Assembly: GCF_946221145.1 (NCBI RefSeq)
Contig: NZ_CAMIOH010000058.1
Span: forward strand, 1 to 16,286
DNA length: 16,286 nt
Reading direction: 5' to 3'
DNA from: an uncultured Paracoccus sp.
Lineage (GTDB): Bacteria > Pseudomonadota > Alphaproteobacteria > Rhodobacterales > Rhodobacteraceae
Shown here one piece after another: positions 1 to 7,243 of this stretch. The position numbers were made by a program, and so were the translations under genes. The notes under the pieces were generated by a model that saw nothing but the letters and a program-made list of their open reading frames with translations, did no database searches and was not told where the DNA came from. Every line of letters begins with the position of its first letter. Within the stretch, counting starts at the first letter, position 1.

Positions 1-1580
1 TTCTGATCGGCACCGACCGGCCCCGGCTGGACAGCGCGTCCAAATCCGCCGGGACCGCGCAGTTCACCATGGATGTCTATCGCGACGGGATGCTGACCGT
101 GGTCGTCGCGCACCCGCCGCGCTTCGGCGCCACTGTCGCGCGCGTCGATGACGGCGCCGCCCTTGCGGTGAAGGGCGTGCAGATGGTGCGGACCGTACCG
201 TCGGGCGTGGCGGTCTATGCCGACAATACCTATGCCGCGCTGAAGGGCCGCGATGCGCTGATCGTCGAATGGGACGACAGCCAGGCCGAGACGCGCAGTT
301 CCGCGCAGATGGCCGCGGCCTATGCCGAGGCCGCGGCCCAGGGCGGCCAGACGGTCGAGGAGGACGGCGACCTCTCGGCGATGGACGGCGCCGCGCGTGT
401 CCTGACCGCCGAATACCGCTTTCCCTATCTGGCCCACGCGCCGATGGAGCCGCTGGACGCGGTGATCGAAACGAAGAACGGCAAGGCCGAGTTGTGGTTC
501 GCCAGCCAGTTCCCGTCCTTCGACAAGCCGACCATCGCAGGCGCCCTGGGCATCCCGCCCGAGGACGTGTCGATCAACGTGCTGATGGCGGGCGGATCCT
601 TCGGACGCCGCGCCCAGGGATCGGCCCACCTGGCCGCCGAGATCGGCGCGATCGCCAAGGCCGCCGGTCGCGACGGCGCCTTCAAGCTGGTCTGGACCCG
701 CGAAGACGACGTGAAGGGCGGCTATTACCGACCGATGACCGTCCACCGTCTGCGCGCGGGCCTAGATGCCGATGGCACCATTCTGGCCTGGGAAAACGTG
801 GTCGCCAACCAGTCGATCCTTGGCGGAACGCCGATGGAGGCGATGCTGCAAGGCGGCCCGGACAATACCTCGTTCGAGGGATCGACGGGCCTGCCTTACC
901 GCTTCGGCGCGCGGCGGATCGGCTGGGCGCGGATGGACAGCCCGGTCAGCGTGCTGTGGTGGCGGTCGGTCGGCCATACCCACACCGCCTATGCTGTCGA
1001 GACCTTTCTGGACGAGGTTCTGGAGGCCGCGGGCAAGGATCCCGTGCAGGGCCGTCTGGATCTGCTGCCGCCTGACGCCCTGCGCGAACGCGCCGTGATC
1101 CAGGAGGCCGCCCGCATGGCCGGCTGGCAAGGCCCGCGCCGCGACGGCAAGGGCTATGGGGTCGCCTATACCAAAAGCTTCGGCACCTATGTCGCCGAAG
1201 TGGTCGAGGTCGAGGATCGCGGCGGTGCCCCCCGCGTCACCCGCGTCTGGTGCGCGGTCGATTGCGGCATCGCCGTCAATCCCAACGTGATCCGCGCCCA
1301 GATGGAGGGCGGCATCGGCTATGCCCTGTCCGCCGCGCTGCACAGCCAGATCACCCTGGCGCCGGGCGGGACGGTCGAACAGTCGAATTTCCACGACTAT
1401 CCGATCCTGCGCATCGCCGAGATGCCTGCGGTCGAGGTGTCGATCATCCGCAGCGATGCCGACCCGACCGGCGTCGGGGAACCCGGCGTGCCGCCGCTGG
1501 CGCCCGCGATGGCCAATGCCTGGCGCGCGCTGTCGGGAGCGCGGCAATATCAGCTTCCCTTTGGCGGGGCGATGTCATGA
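1..1580 (+). CDS. Molybdopterin-binding hydroxylase large subunit (isoquinoline 1-oxidoreductase beta / aldehyde dehydrogenase type), 5' end outside the window
   Basis: The reading frame is open from base 3, so the start lies upstream and the internal ATG at 69 is not the start. The visible part is the C-terminal portion of a xanthine dehydrogenase-family Mo subunit, which hydroxylates aldehydes or N-heterocycles with water as oxygen donor. Seen: the PRLDSASKSAGTAQFTMDV segment that opens the second Mo-binding repeat in IorB-type proteins; the AGGSFGRR glycine-rich cofactor loop (about 583-609); and near the C-terminus GVGEPG, whose glutamate (codon 1479-1481) matches the base-catalyst glutamate of the family. 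Its stop overlaps the start of a diheme cytochrome gene (ATGA), so the two are translationally coupled. IorB-type enzymes usually carry a Tat signal and work in the periplasm; that end is not visible. The 2Fe-2S subunit should lie upstream. Family is clear; the substrate is not. Confidence 0.9.
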   Translation, partial: LIGTDRPRLDSASKSAGTAQFTMDVYRDGMLTVVVAHPPRFGATVARVDDGAALAVKGVQMVRTVPSGVAVYADNTYAALKGRDALIVEWDDSQAETRSSAQMAAAYAEAAAQGGQTVEEDGDLSAMDGAARVLTAEYRFPYLAHAPMEPLDAVIETKNGKAELWFASQFPSFDKPTIAGALGIPPEDVSINVLMAGGSFGRRAQGSAHLAAEIGAIAKAAGRDGAFKLVWTREDDVKGGYYRPMTVHRLRAGLDADGTILAWENVVANQSILGGTPMEAMLQGGPDNTSFEGSTGLPYRFGARRIGWARMDSPVSVLWWRSVGHTHTAYAVETFLDEVLEAAGKDPVQGRLDLLPPDALRERAVIQEAARMAGWQGPRRDGKGYGVAYTKSFGTYVAEVVEVEDRGGAPRVTRVWCAVDCGIAVNPNVIRAQMEGGIGYALSAALHSQITLAPGGTVEQSNFHDYPILRIAEMPAVEVSIIRSDADPTGVGEPGVPPLAPAMANAWRALSGARQYQLPFGGAMS

Positions 1581-2170
1581 GGGCGCTTGTCTGGGCATCT
1601 GTCGCGTCGCTTGCCTGCGCCCTGCCGCTGGCGGCGCAGGATCTGGATGGTCCCGACGCCTTTGCCGGCATCGCTGATGACACGGAACGGTCCGTCGCGC
1701 TGTTCCAGGAAATGGGAAAGGTGCTGACCCATCCGCGCTGCCTGAACTGCCATCCCGTCACCGGCGGTCCCACGCAGGGCGACGACATGCGCCCCCATGA
1801 CCCGCCGGTGATCAGGGGCGAGGCCGATTTCGGCGCGCCGGGCATGACCTGCAACACCTGCCACGGGCCGAAGAACGTCGCCTTCACCGGCCAGCAGGGC
1901 AGCATTCCAGGCCACGAACCCTGGTCGCTGGCCCCGGTCAGCATGGGCTGGGTCGGGCTGTCGATGGCCGAGATCTGCGAACAGATCAAGGATCCCGAAC
2001 GCAACGGCGGCAAGACGCTGGAGGAGCTGCACGAGCACAATGCCCATGACGGGCTGGTCGGCTGGGGCTGGGATCCCGGCCAGGGCCGCACGCCCGCCCC
2101 AGGCAGCCAGGAAATCTTCGGCCAGCTGACGCGGGCCTGGATCGACACCGGCGCCGCCTGTCCGGGATGA
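1577..2170 (+). CDS. Secreted diheme cytochrome c, electron-acceptor subunit of the upstream molybdenum hydroxylase
   Basis: A 197-residue protein whose ATG overlaps the TGA of the hydroxylase gene by the ATGA junction. An earlier in-frame start at 1250 is rejected because it lies deep inside the upstream gene. The N-terminus (MRALVWASVASLACALPLAAQ) is a Sec signal peptide with an Ala-x-Ala-type cleavage site. Two c-type heme attachment motifs are visible: CLNCH at residues 55-59 and CNTCH at 92-96. This matches the small cytochrome often encoded beside IorB-type oxidoreductases and named isoquinoline 1-oxidoreductase subunit. The probable role is to carry electrons from the Fe-S subunit to the periplasmic respiratory pool. 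Axial methionines cannot be assigned with certainty; candidates are in the GWVGLSMAEIC stretch. The role follows from gene coupling and family knowledge. Confidence 0.88.
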   Translation: MRALVWASVASLACALPLAAQDLDGPDAFAGIADDTERSVALFQEMGKVLTHPRCLNCHPVTGGPTQGDDMRPHDPPVIRGEADFGAPGMTCNTCHGPKNVAFTGQQGSIPGHEPWSLAPVSMGWVGLSMAEICEQIKDPERNGGKTLEELHEHNAHDGLVGWGWDPGQGRTPAPGSQEIFGQLTRAWIDTGAACPG

Positions 2171-2284
2171 TCCTGATCCCGTCCCCGGGGGGATTGCCGC
2201 CCGAATAATCAACCCATTTCAAAAGAGTCGCTTTCCCGCGGCTTTGCGTCATAACAGGCGGAAGAACGGGACAGCGGAGCAAGC

Positions 2285-4063
2285 ATGACAACACAGATCG
2301 CAGAGGCGGCGCACGAGGCTGGCGCGCATGGGGGGCCGGACTTCGCGTCCATCGTGGTGCTGCTGGCCGCCGCCGTGGTGGCGGTGACGCTGTTCCGGCG
2401 GCTGGGGCTGGGATCGGTGCTGGGCTATCTGGCCGCCGGGCTGCTGATCGGTCCCTTCGGCCTGGGGTTCTTCCAGGATCCGCAGGCCATCATCCATGTC
2501 GCGGAACTGGGCGTCGTGCTGTTCCTGTTCATCATCGGCCTGGAGATGCAGCCCGCCCGTCTGTGGGCCATGCGGGGCGAGATCTTCGGGCTGGGCCTGT
2601 TGCAGGTCGCGGCGGCGATGGCGGCCCTGGTCTGGGTCGGGCTGGCCCTGGGATACCCGGCGATCCCCAGTTTCGTCGCGGGCACGGGCTTCGTGCTGAC
2701 CTCGACCGCGATCGTCATGCAGATGCTGGCCGAACGCAACCAGATGGCGCTGCCCTCGGGGCGGCGGATGATGGCGATCCTGCTGCTGGAGGATCTGGCG
2801 ATCGTGCCGATCCTGGCGCTTGTGGCCTTCCTGGCCCCCGGCGGGGCCGAGGCGACATTGGCCGACCGTCTGCAAGGCGTGGCCATCGGCCTGGCCGCCC
2901 TGACAGCCCTGGTGCTTGCCGGGCGTTATCTGCTGGACCCGATGTTCCGCCTGCTGGCGCGGTCCGGCGCCCGAGAGGTGATGACCGCCGCCGCCCTGCT
3001 GGTGGTGCTGGGGGCGGCGGTGCTGATGCAGGCCAGCGGGTTGTCGATGGCCATGGGCGCCTTCCTGGCCGGGGTTCTGCTGTCCGAAAGCAGCTTCCGC
3101 CACCAGCTGGAAGCCGATATCGAGCCGTTCCGGGGTCTGCTGCTGGGTCTGTTCTTCCTGGGCGTCGGCATGGCGTTGGACCTGGACATGATCGCCGCGA
3201 ACTGGACGGTCATCGCGATCAGCGTCCCGGCCTATATCCTGCTGAAGATGGGCGTGATCTATGGCGTCGCGCGGATGCTGGGCACGGCGCGCGATGAATC
3301 GCTGGAACGCGCGGTGCTGATGGCGCAAGGGGGCGAATTCGCCTTCGTGCTGTATGCGACGGCGACCCAGGTCGGCATCCTGACGCCGGAATGGAACGCC
3401 AACCTGACCGCGATCATCATCTGTTCGATGGTGCTGACGCCGCTGATGGTCATCCTGCACGACCGCTTTGCGCCCAAGGGGCGGGTCTCCATGGAGGGTG
3501 TCGACGAGGCCCGCGATCTGTCGGCCAGCGTGCTGCTGATCGGCTTTGGCCGCGTCGGGCAGATCGTCAGCCAGCCGCTGCTGGCGCGCGGCCACAGCCT
3601 GTCGATCATCGACACGGATGCGCAGGCGATCCAGGATGCCGCCGAATTCGGTTTCAAGGTCTGGTATGGCGATGGCGGGCGGCTGGACATCCTGCATGCC
3701 GCGGGCGCCGGGTCGGCCAGCCTGATCGTCGCCGCCGCCGATGATGCGGCCGCCGTCACCCGGATCGTCGAACTGGCCAAGCACGAATTCCCGATGGTCC
3801 CGGTTCTGGCCCGTGCCTTTGACCGGGAACATGCGTTGGAACTGGTCAAGGCAGGAGCGGATTTCCAGATCCGTGAAACGCTGGAAAGCGCCTTTGTCCT
3901 GGGACGAGAGGCACTGCTGGCCCTGGGCGAGGATCCGCAGGTCGTTTCGGACGTGATGGCCTCGTTCCGCGACCGCGACGTGGAGCGGTTCCAGATGGAA
4001 TGCGTGGGCGGGATCTTCGCGGGCCGCGACCTGATGATCGGAAACCGCGCATCTCCGGACTGA
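2285..4063 (+). CDS. Kef-type monovalent cation:proton antiporter (CPA2 family) with RCK N-terminal domain
   Basis: A 592-residue inner-membrane protein, close to E. coli KefB (601) and KefC (620). The first roughly 390 residues are a Na+/H+ exchanger fold with about a dozen hydrophobic segments. The stretch HQLEADIEPFRGLLLGLFF (from residue 273) matches the conserved acidic region of KefC that contributes to gating. A Rossmann RCK_N domain follows, with GFGRVG at residues 420-425 and an acidic residue after the second strand (SIIDTD), implying nucleotide binding. In this family the protein moves K+ (or Na+) against H+ and is often gated by glutathione adducts. No KefF/KefG-type ancillary subunit gene is adjacent. 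The ATG at 2285 follows a GGAG-like purine stretch about 8 bp upstream. KefB and KefC cannot be told apart here, so no symbol is given. Confidence 0.92.
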   Translation: MTTQIAEAAHEAGAHGGPDFASIVVLLAAAVVAVTLFRRLGLGSVLGYLAAGLLIGPFGLGFFQDPQAIIHVAELGVVLFLFIIGLEMQPARLWAMRGEIFGLGLLQVAAAMAALVWVGLALGYPAIPSFVAGTGFVLTSTAIVMQMLAERNQMALPSGRRMMAILLLEDLAIVPILALVAFLAPGGAEATLADRLQGVAIGLAALTALVLAGRYLLDPMFRLLARSGAREVMTAAALLVVLGAAVLMQASGLSMAMGAFLAGVLLSESSFRHQLEADIEPFRGLLLGLFFLGVGMALDLDMIAANWTVIAISVPAYILLKMGVIYGVARMLGTARDESLERAVLMAQGGEFAFVLYATATQVGILTPEWNANLTAIIICSMVLTPLMVILHDRFAPKGRVSMEGVDEARDLSASVLLIGFGRVGQIVSQPLLARGHSLSIIDTDAQAIQDAAEFGFKVWYGDGGRLDILHAAGAGSASLIVAAADDAAAVTRIVELAKHEFPMVPVLARAFDREHALELVKAGADFQIRETLESAFVLGREALLALGEDPQVVSDVMASFRDRDVERFQMECVGGIFAGRDLMIGNRASPD

Positions 4064-4067
4064 GGCG

Positions 4068-4080
4068 GCCCCGGCGGGGC
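4068..4080. terminator. Possible bidirectional terminator hairpin between convergent genes
   Basis: A perfect 5-bp GC stem (GCCCC / GGGGC) with a GGC loop sits in the 25-bp gap between the convergent antiporter and glycosyltransferase stops. There is no T-tract, so it is a weak candidate based on position. Confidence 0.3.
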
Positions 4081-4088
4081 ATCTGCGA

Positions 4089-5447
4089 TCAGCCCTGGCC
4101 TGCCGCCTGGAACAGATCGGCCAGAACACGCGCCTGTTGCCACATGTCGTGGCTGGCCAGGGCATGGGCCTGTCCCCGCCCGGCCATCTCCAGGGCGGGC
4201 TTCGGATCGGCCAGGCAGTCACGGATGGCCTGTGCCAGCTGCGCTTCGTCGCCCGCCGCCACCAGCCGCCCGGTGGCATTGTCCTGGACCAGTTCCGGGA
4301 TGCCTGCGATGTCCGTGGCGATCACCGGCAGGCCCGATGCCATCGCCTCCATCAGGACGACCGGCAGCCCTTCGGCAAAGGACGGCAGCACGAACAGGTC
4401 GGCCTCGGCCATATGGGCGGCGACCTGCTGCTGGGTCCGGGCGCCGGTGAACCGGATCCTGTCCTGCAACCCCAGATGTGACACCAGACGCTGCAACCCG
4501 GCGCGCTCGGGGCCGTCGCCGACGATGGTCAGGACAGCCTGCGGGACATCCCGGGCGATGCCGCCAAAGGCCCGGATCAGCACCGACACGCCCTTGACCG
4601 GCACCAGCCGCCCCACGAACAGAAGGTGTCGCAACGGCGGCGTCCTGTCGGCATGGCGATAGGACGCCGGGTCGATCCCGCAGCGGACGATGTGCAGCTT
4701 GTGCCAGTGCCGGTTGTCGCATAACTGCCGTGCCTGGTCGCGGCAAAAGGCGCTGATGCAGGCGACGACATCGGCATGGGCGATCTTGACGGCCATCTGG
4801 CGCGACGGATCCGCGAAAAAATCGTCCGGACCGTGCAGGGTGAAGCTGAACGGTATCCCCGCCAGGACCGAGGCATAGAGGCTGACCGAGGCCGAAGCCA
4901 TCCCCAGCTGGTTGTGAATCCGCTTGGCCCCGCATCGGTCCAGGAACCGGGCCAGCACGATCCCCTCGGCCAGATAGGCAAGCTGTCGCAGGTGACGGCC
5001 AATGCCCCTTGCCCCACTGTGCCGCAGGATCCCCAGGACCCGCGCGACCCGCACCGGCCTGCGCATTGCCCATCCGGCCGCTGCCAGAAAGGCTGACGGC
5101 CCGCGGGCGTGGTCCAGCAGATAAAAGGTGGTCCGGGCCGCTGCCTGTTCCGCGGGACCGATCATCTGGGCCGGCTGCGGCCTGTTGACAGAACAGGTCG
5201 TCACGCGCAGCCCCAGCGCCCGCAGGGCGGTCACCTCGCGCAGAATGAAGGTGTGGGACACCGCGGGGTAAAGACCGGTCAGATAGACGATATGATCCGC
5301 GCGCCGCGTCGATGGGTCGGAATGCAAGGGCTGCCCTTTGCGGAATGCGGCACGATTTCGCAACGCCCCTCGTTTATCGGACGCAGCCGGATTTTCCAAA
5401 GGTGAATTTTGATTATTGGTTAATTTCTTGTCTTCAGATGTCCGCAC
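4089..5447 (-). CDS. Glycosyltransferase family 4 (GT-B fold), exopolysaccharide or glycoconjugate type
   Basis: This protein would transfer a sugar from an activated donor. From the proposed GTG start at 5447 it has 452 residues. The N-terminal acceptor half contains YLTGLYPAVSHTFILREV, typical of WcaL/EPS-type GT4 enzymes. The C-terminal donor half contains LFVGRLVPVKGVSVLIRAF and the family signature E-x7-E (EGLPVVLME, around residues 359-367), followed by GLPVIATDIAGIPELV. The start is uncertain. The frame stays open to a TTG at 5498, but GTG 5447 has an AGGGG about 10 bp upstream and is preferred. The first roughly 45 codons are AT-rich and rich in Asn, Lys and Thr, unlike the rest, so a later TTG start is also possible. 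It is divergent from the radical SAM-NOS pair and shares their control region, so it may belong to the same cassette. Acceptor and sugar cannot be told from sequence. Confidence 0.88.
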   Translation of the reverse strand: MRTSEDKKLTNNQNSPLENPAASDKRGALRNRAAFRKGQPLHSDPSTRRADHIVYLTGLYPAVSHTFILREVTALRALGLRVTTCSVNRPQPAQMIGPAEQAAARTTFYLLDHARGPSAFLAAAGWAMRRPVRVARVLGILRHSGARGIGRHLRQLAYLAEGIVLARFLDRCGAKRIHNQLGMASASVSLYASVLAGIPFSFTLHGPDDFFADPSRQMAVKIAHADVVACISAFCRDQARQLCDNRHWHKLHIVRCGIDPASYRHADRTPPLRHLLFVGRLVPVKGVSVLIRAFGGIARDVPQAVLTIVGDGPERAGLQRLVSHLGLQDRIRFTGARTQQQVAAHMAEADLFVLPSFAEGLPVVLMEAMASGLPVIATDIAGIPELVQDNATGRLVAAGDEAQLAQAIRDCLADPKPALEMAGRGQAHALASHDMWQQARVLADLFQAAGQG

Positions 5448-5506
5448 ATCATTCCCGCCCCTATTTATAGGAAGTTGAGGGCAAGCGTATTCACACAACC
5501 AAAACG

Positions 5507-5535
5507 GCTATAAAAATGTTTTGCAAAGCAATTAC
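5507..5535 (-). promoter_or_regulatory. Candidate activator-dependent promoter for the glycosyltransferase
   Basis: On the minus strand a TATAGC -10-like hexamer lies at 5512-5507. The matching -35 position (5535-5530, GTAATT) fits the consensus poorly, as expected for a promoter that needs an activator. The predicted start near 5500 puts the adjacent lux-box-like dyad at about -43. Placement is by eye. Confidence 0.3.
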
Positions 5536-5553
5536 CTATCCAAACAGACAGGT
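5534..5553. promoter_or_regulatory. lux-box-like 20-bp inverted repeat (candidate LuxR-family operator)
   Basis: The 20-bp element is ACCTATC-N6-GACAGGT. The two 7-bp arms are mirror images except at one position (the reverse complement of the right arm is ACCTGTC). It has the length and outer bases of the classic lux box and agrees with the Vibrio fischeri site at 13 of 20 positions by hand alignment. It lies in an AT-rich region between divergent genes, with candidate -10 hexamers on both sides placing it near -42 each way. No luxR or luxI gene is in the window, so the cognate regulator is unknown. Confidence 0.45.
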
Positions 5554-5578
5554 GTTCTGGAAAAATGCCGTCGATAAA
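5550..5578 (+). promoter_or_regulatory. Candidate activator-dependent promoter for the radical SAM-NOS pair
   Basis: A GATAAA -10-like hexamer lies at 5573-5578 and predicts a start near 5585, with a poor -35 (AGGTGT at 5550-5555). The lux-box-like dyad would then sit at about -42. The leader before the radical SAM start would be about 105 nt. A small dyad TCGAT-AAAA-ATCGA (5571-5584) overlaps the -10. Placement is by eye. Confidence 0.28.
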
Positions 5579-5689
5579 AATCGATTGATTTCTTGGCGAC
5601 ATCCGCAGGCTAGGCGGGCGCCTTGAAGACACATATGCAGCCGGTCCGGCGGCTTGCCGATTTGTTCAGTTTTTTTCGGAGTGACCAGT

Positions 5690-7243
5690 ATGAACCAAAG
5701 CCTTCGTGTTCCGCGCAGCCTTGCCCCGGCCAGACCTTACGCAGGCGCTTCGATCCCCGACCAGGCAGCCACCGCACGACATCGCGTTCTGCTGCTGGAC
5801 CTGAACAATTTCTCGACCTTTCCCACCCTGGCCATCGGGCTGCTGATCGCCTCGCTTCGCAACACCGGCCAGACGGTCGAGCTTTTGTCGCCTCTGGCCC
5901 ATGATGTGCCTGCCGTCGCCCGCGAACGGCAGGAGAGGCTGTTCGATCACCTGCGGCGGCGCGTCAGCCTGACGGACATGCCGCAGGTCTTTGCCCTGCG
6001 CGACCTGCTGCGCAAGGCTTATCGCGCCCGGCACGAGCGCCCGCATCCGGTTGTCCTGCGCCAGGCGGCGATTGCCATCGCCCGGCGGCCGGACGTGATC
6101 CTGATTTCGGCCTATCTGCAACATATGACGACCATCCGCGCCTTGGCCGACCTGGCCCGGCAGGCAGGCATTCCGGTGATCGTCGGCGGTCCGATGTTCA
6201 ACCTGACCCATGTCGCGCAGGAATGGCGGCACGTGCCCGGCATTTCGATGCTGTTCGGTGGCGAGGCCGATCTGGTCCTGCCTGATCTGCTGCAAACCTT
6301 TCTGGCGGGCGGCGATGTCCTGCAATATCCCGGCGTCACGCTGGCCGATGGGCGCAGTTCGTCCGCCGCACCCCCGCTGCGCCCGCTGGACGCCACGCCA
6401 ATCCCGGACTTTACCGATTTCCCCTGGGACCGTTATCCGGTGCGGATCGTCCCCATGATGACGGGGCGTGGTTGCCAGTGGGACCGCTGCCTGTTCTGTT
6501 CTGACGTGATCTCGGCGTCGGGGCGCAAGTTCCGCACCCGCAGCATCGACAGCGTGCTGCTGGAGATGCAGGAACAGGCGCGCCGCCACAACACCGCCAG
6601 CTTCCTGTTTCTGGATTTGAAGCTGAACTCCTGGCCCGACATGATCCGCGGCATCGCGGGCCGGATCCAGGATTATGTCCAGGGGGCTGAATGGGTCGGC
6701 ACCGTTCATGTCGATCAGCGGGCCGACAACGGGCTGTCGCGCCGCGACCTGATGTCCGCTGTCGATGGCGGGATGCGTCGCATTTCCTTCGGGCTGGAAA
6801 CCGGCAGCCAGGCCCTGCTGGACCGGATGCAGAAGGGCAGCAGCGTCGAACGGAACGCGCAGTTCATCAAGGATGCCCATGCCGCAGGGCTGTCGATCCG
6901 CTGCACGATGTTCAAGGGCTTTCCCGGCGAAACAGCGCAGGACATGGAGGCGACCGAACGGTTTCTTGACACTTATGGGCACATGCTTGACCGGGTGCGT
7001 TTCAACAATTTCAGCCTGTATACCGACACACCGGTCTGGCGCGAGATGGTCGGCACGTCCGGAACGGGGGCCGAGCTGGCGCTGACCAGCAGCGATCATG
7101 CCCGCGCCCAGTTCGGCTATCGGCGGCTGCGGCCCTTCGGGCGGGATTACCGGCGGTCAAAGGCGCGGGTGCTGTCCATTGTCCACCAGATCAACCGGCG
7201 CCCGCTGCGCGATTCGGCACGGCAATTCGACGGGCTGATGTAA
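5690..7243 (+). CDS. Radical SAM enzyme with N-terminal B12-binding-like domain, coupled to nitric oxide synthase
   Basis: A 517-residue protein starting at ATG 5690, which has GGAG (5678-5681) 8 bp upstream; this decides against the in-frame TTG at 5654. Residues about 25-200 resemble the Rossmann cobalamin-binding domain of class B radical SAM enzymes (FPTLAIGLLIASLRNTG, then IPVIVGGPMF), but I see no DxHxxG motif, so base-off His ligation of B12 is doubtful. The radical SAM core starts near residue 250. Its 4Fe-4S cysteines are C262-x4-C267-x2-C270 (GRGCQWDRCLFC), a variant of Cx3Cx2C also known in some B12/RiPP-type enzymes. Further core features are RISFGLETGS and MFKGFPGET. It would cleave S-adenosylmethionine to start a methylation, rearrangement or C-C/C-S reaction; the substrate is unknown. 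The stop TAA overlaps the NOS ATG by one base, so the two are translationally coupled. Confidence 0.9.
   Translation: MNQSLRVPRSLAPARPYAGASIPDQAATARHRVLLLDLNNFSTFPTLAIGLLIASLRNTGQTVELLSPLAHDVPAVARERQERLFDHLRRRVSLTDMPQVFALRDLLRKAYRARHERPHPVVLRQAAIAIARRPDVILISAYLQHMTTIRALADLARQAGIPVIVGGPMFNLTHVAQEWRHVPGISMLFGGEADLVLPDLLQTFLAGGDVLQYPGVTLADGRSSSAAPPLRPLDATPIPDFTDFPWDRYPVRIVPMMTGRGCQWDRCLFCSDVISASGRKFRTRSIDSVLLEMQEQARRHNTASFLFLDLKLNSWPDMIRGIAGRIQDYVQGAEWVGTVHVDQRADNGLSRRDLMSAVDGGMRRISFGLETGSQALLDRMQKGSSVERNAQFIKDAHAAGLSIRCTMFKGFPGETAQDMEATERFLDTYGHMLDRVRFNNFSLYTDTPVWREMVGTSGTGAELALTSSDHARAQFGYRRLRPFGRDYRRSKARVLSIVHQINRRPLRDSARQFDGLM

Noticed and set aside
2249..4279. 676-codon minus-strand open frame opposite the Kef antiporter
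   Set aside because: Composition (Gln, His, Arg, Asp repeats) is typical of an antisense shadow; the antiporter is unmistakable.
5520..5532. TTGC-AAA-GCAA mini-palindrome beside the lux-box-like site
   Set aside because: Only 4-bp arms in AT-rich DNA; expected by chance and not a recognised operator.
5516..5626. 36-codon plus-strand ORF (MFCKAITYPNRQV...) in the divergent control region, considered as a peptide precursor for the radical SAM enzyme
   Set aside because: No ribosome binding site, it overlaps the lux-box-like dyad and candidate promoter, and it has no leader or core features of a modified peptide.
5635..5904. Short frame starting at ATG 5635, ahead of and overlapping the radical SAM gene
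   Set aside because: Most of it runs out of frame through the radical SAM N-terminus, and the GGAG at 5678 serves the ATG at 5690.
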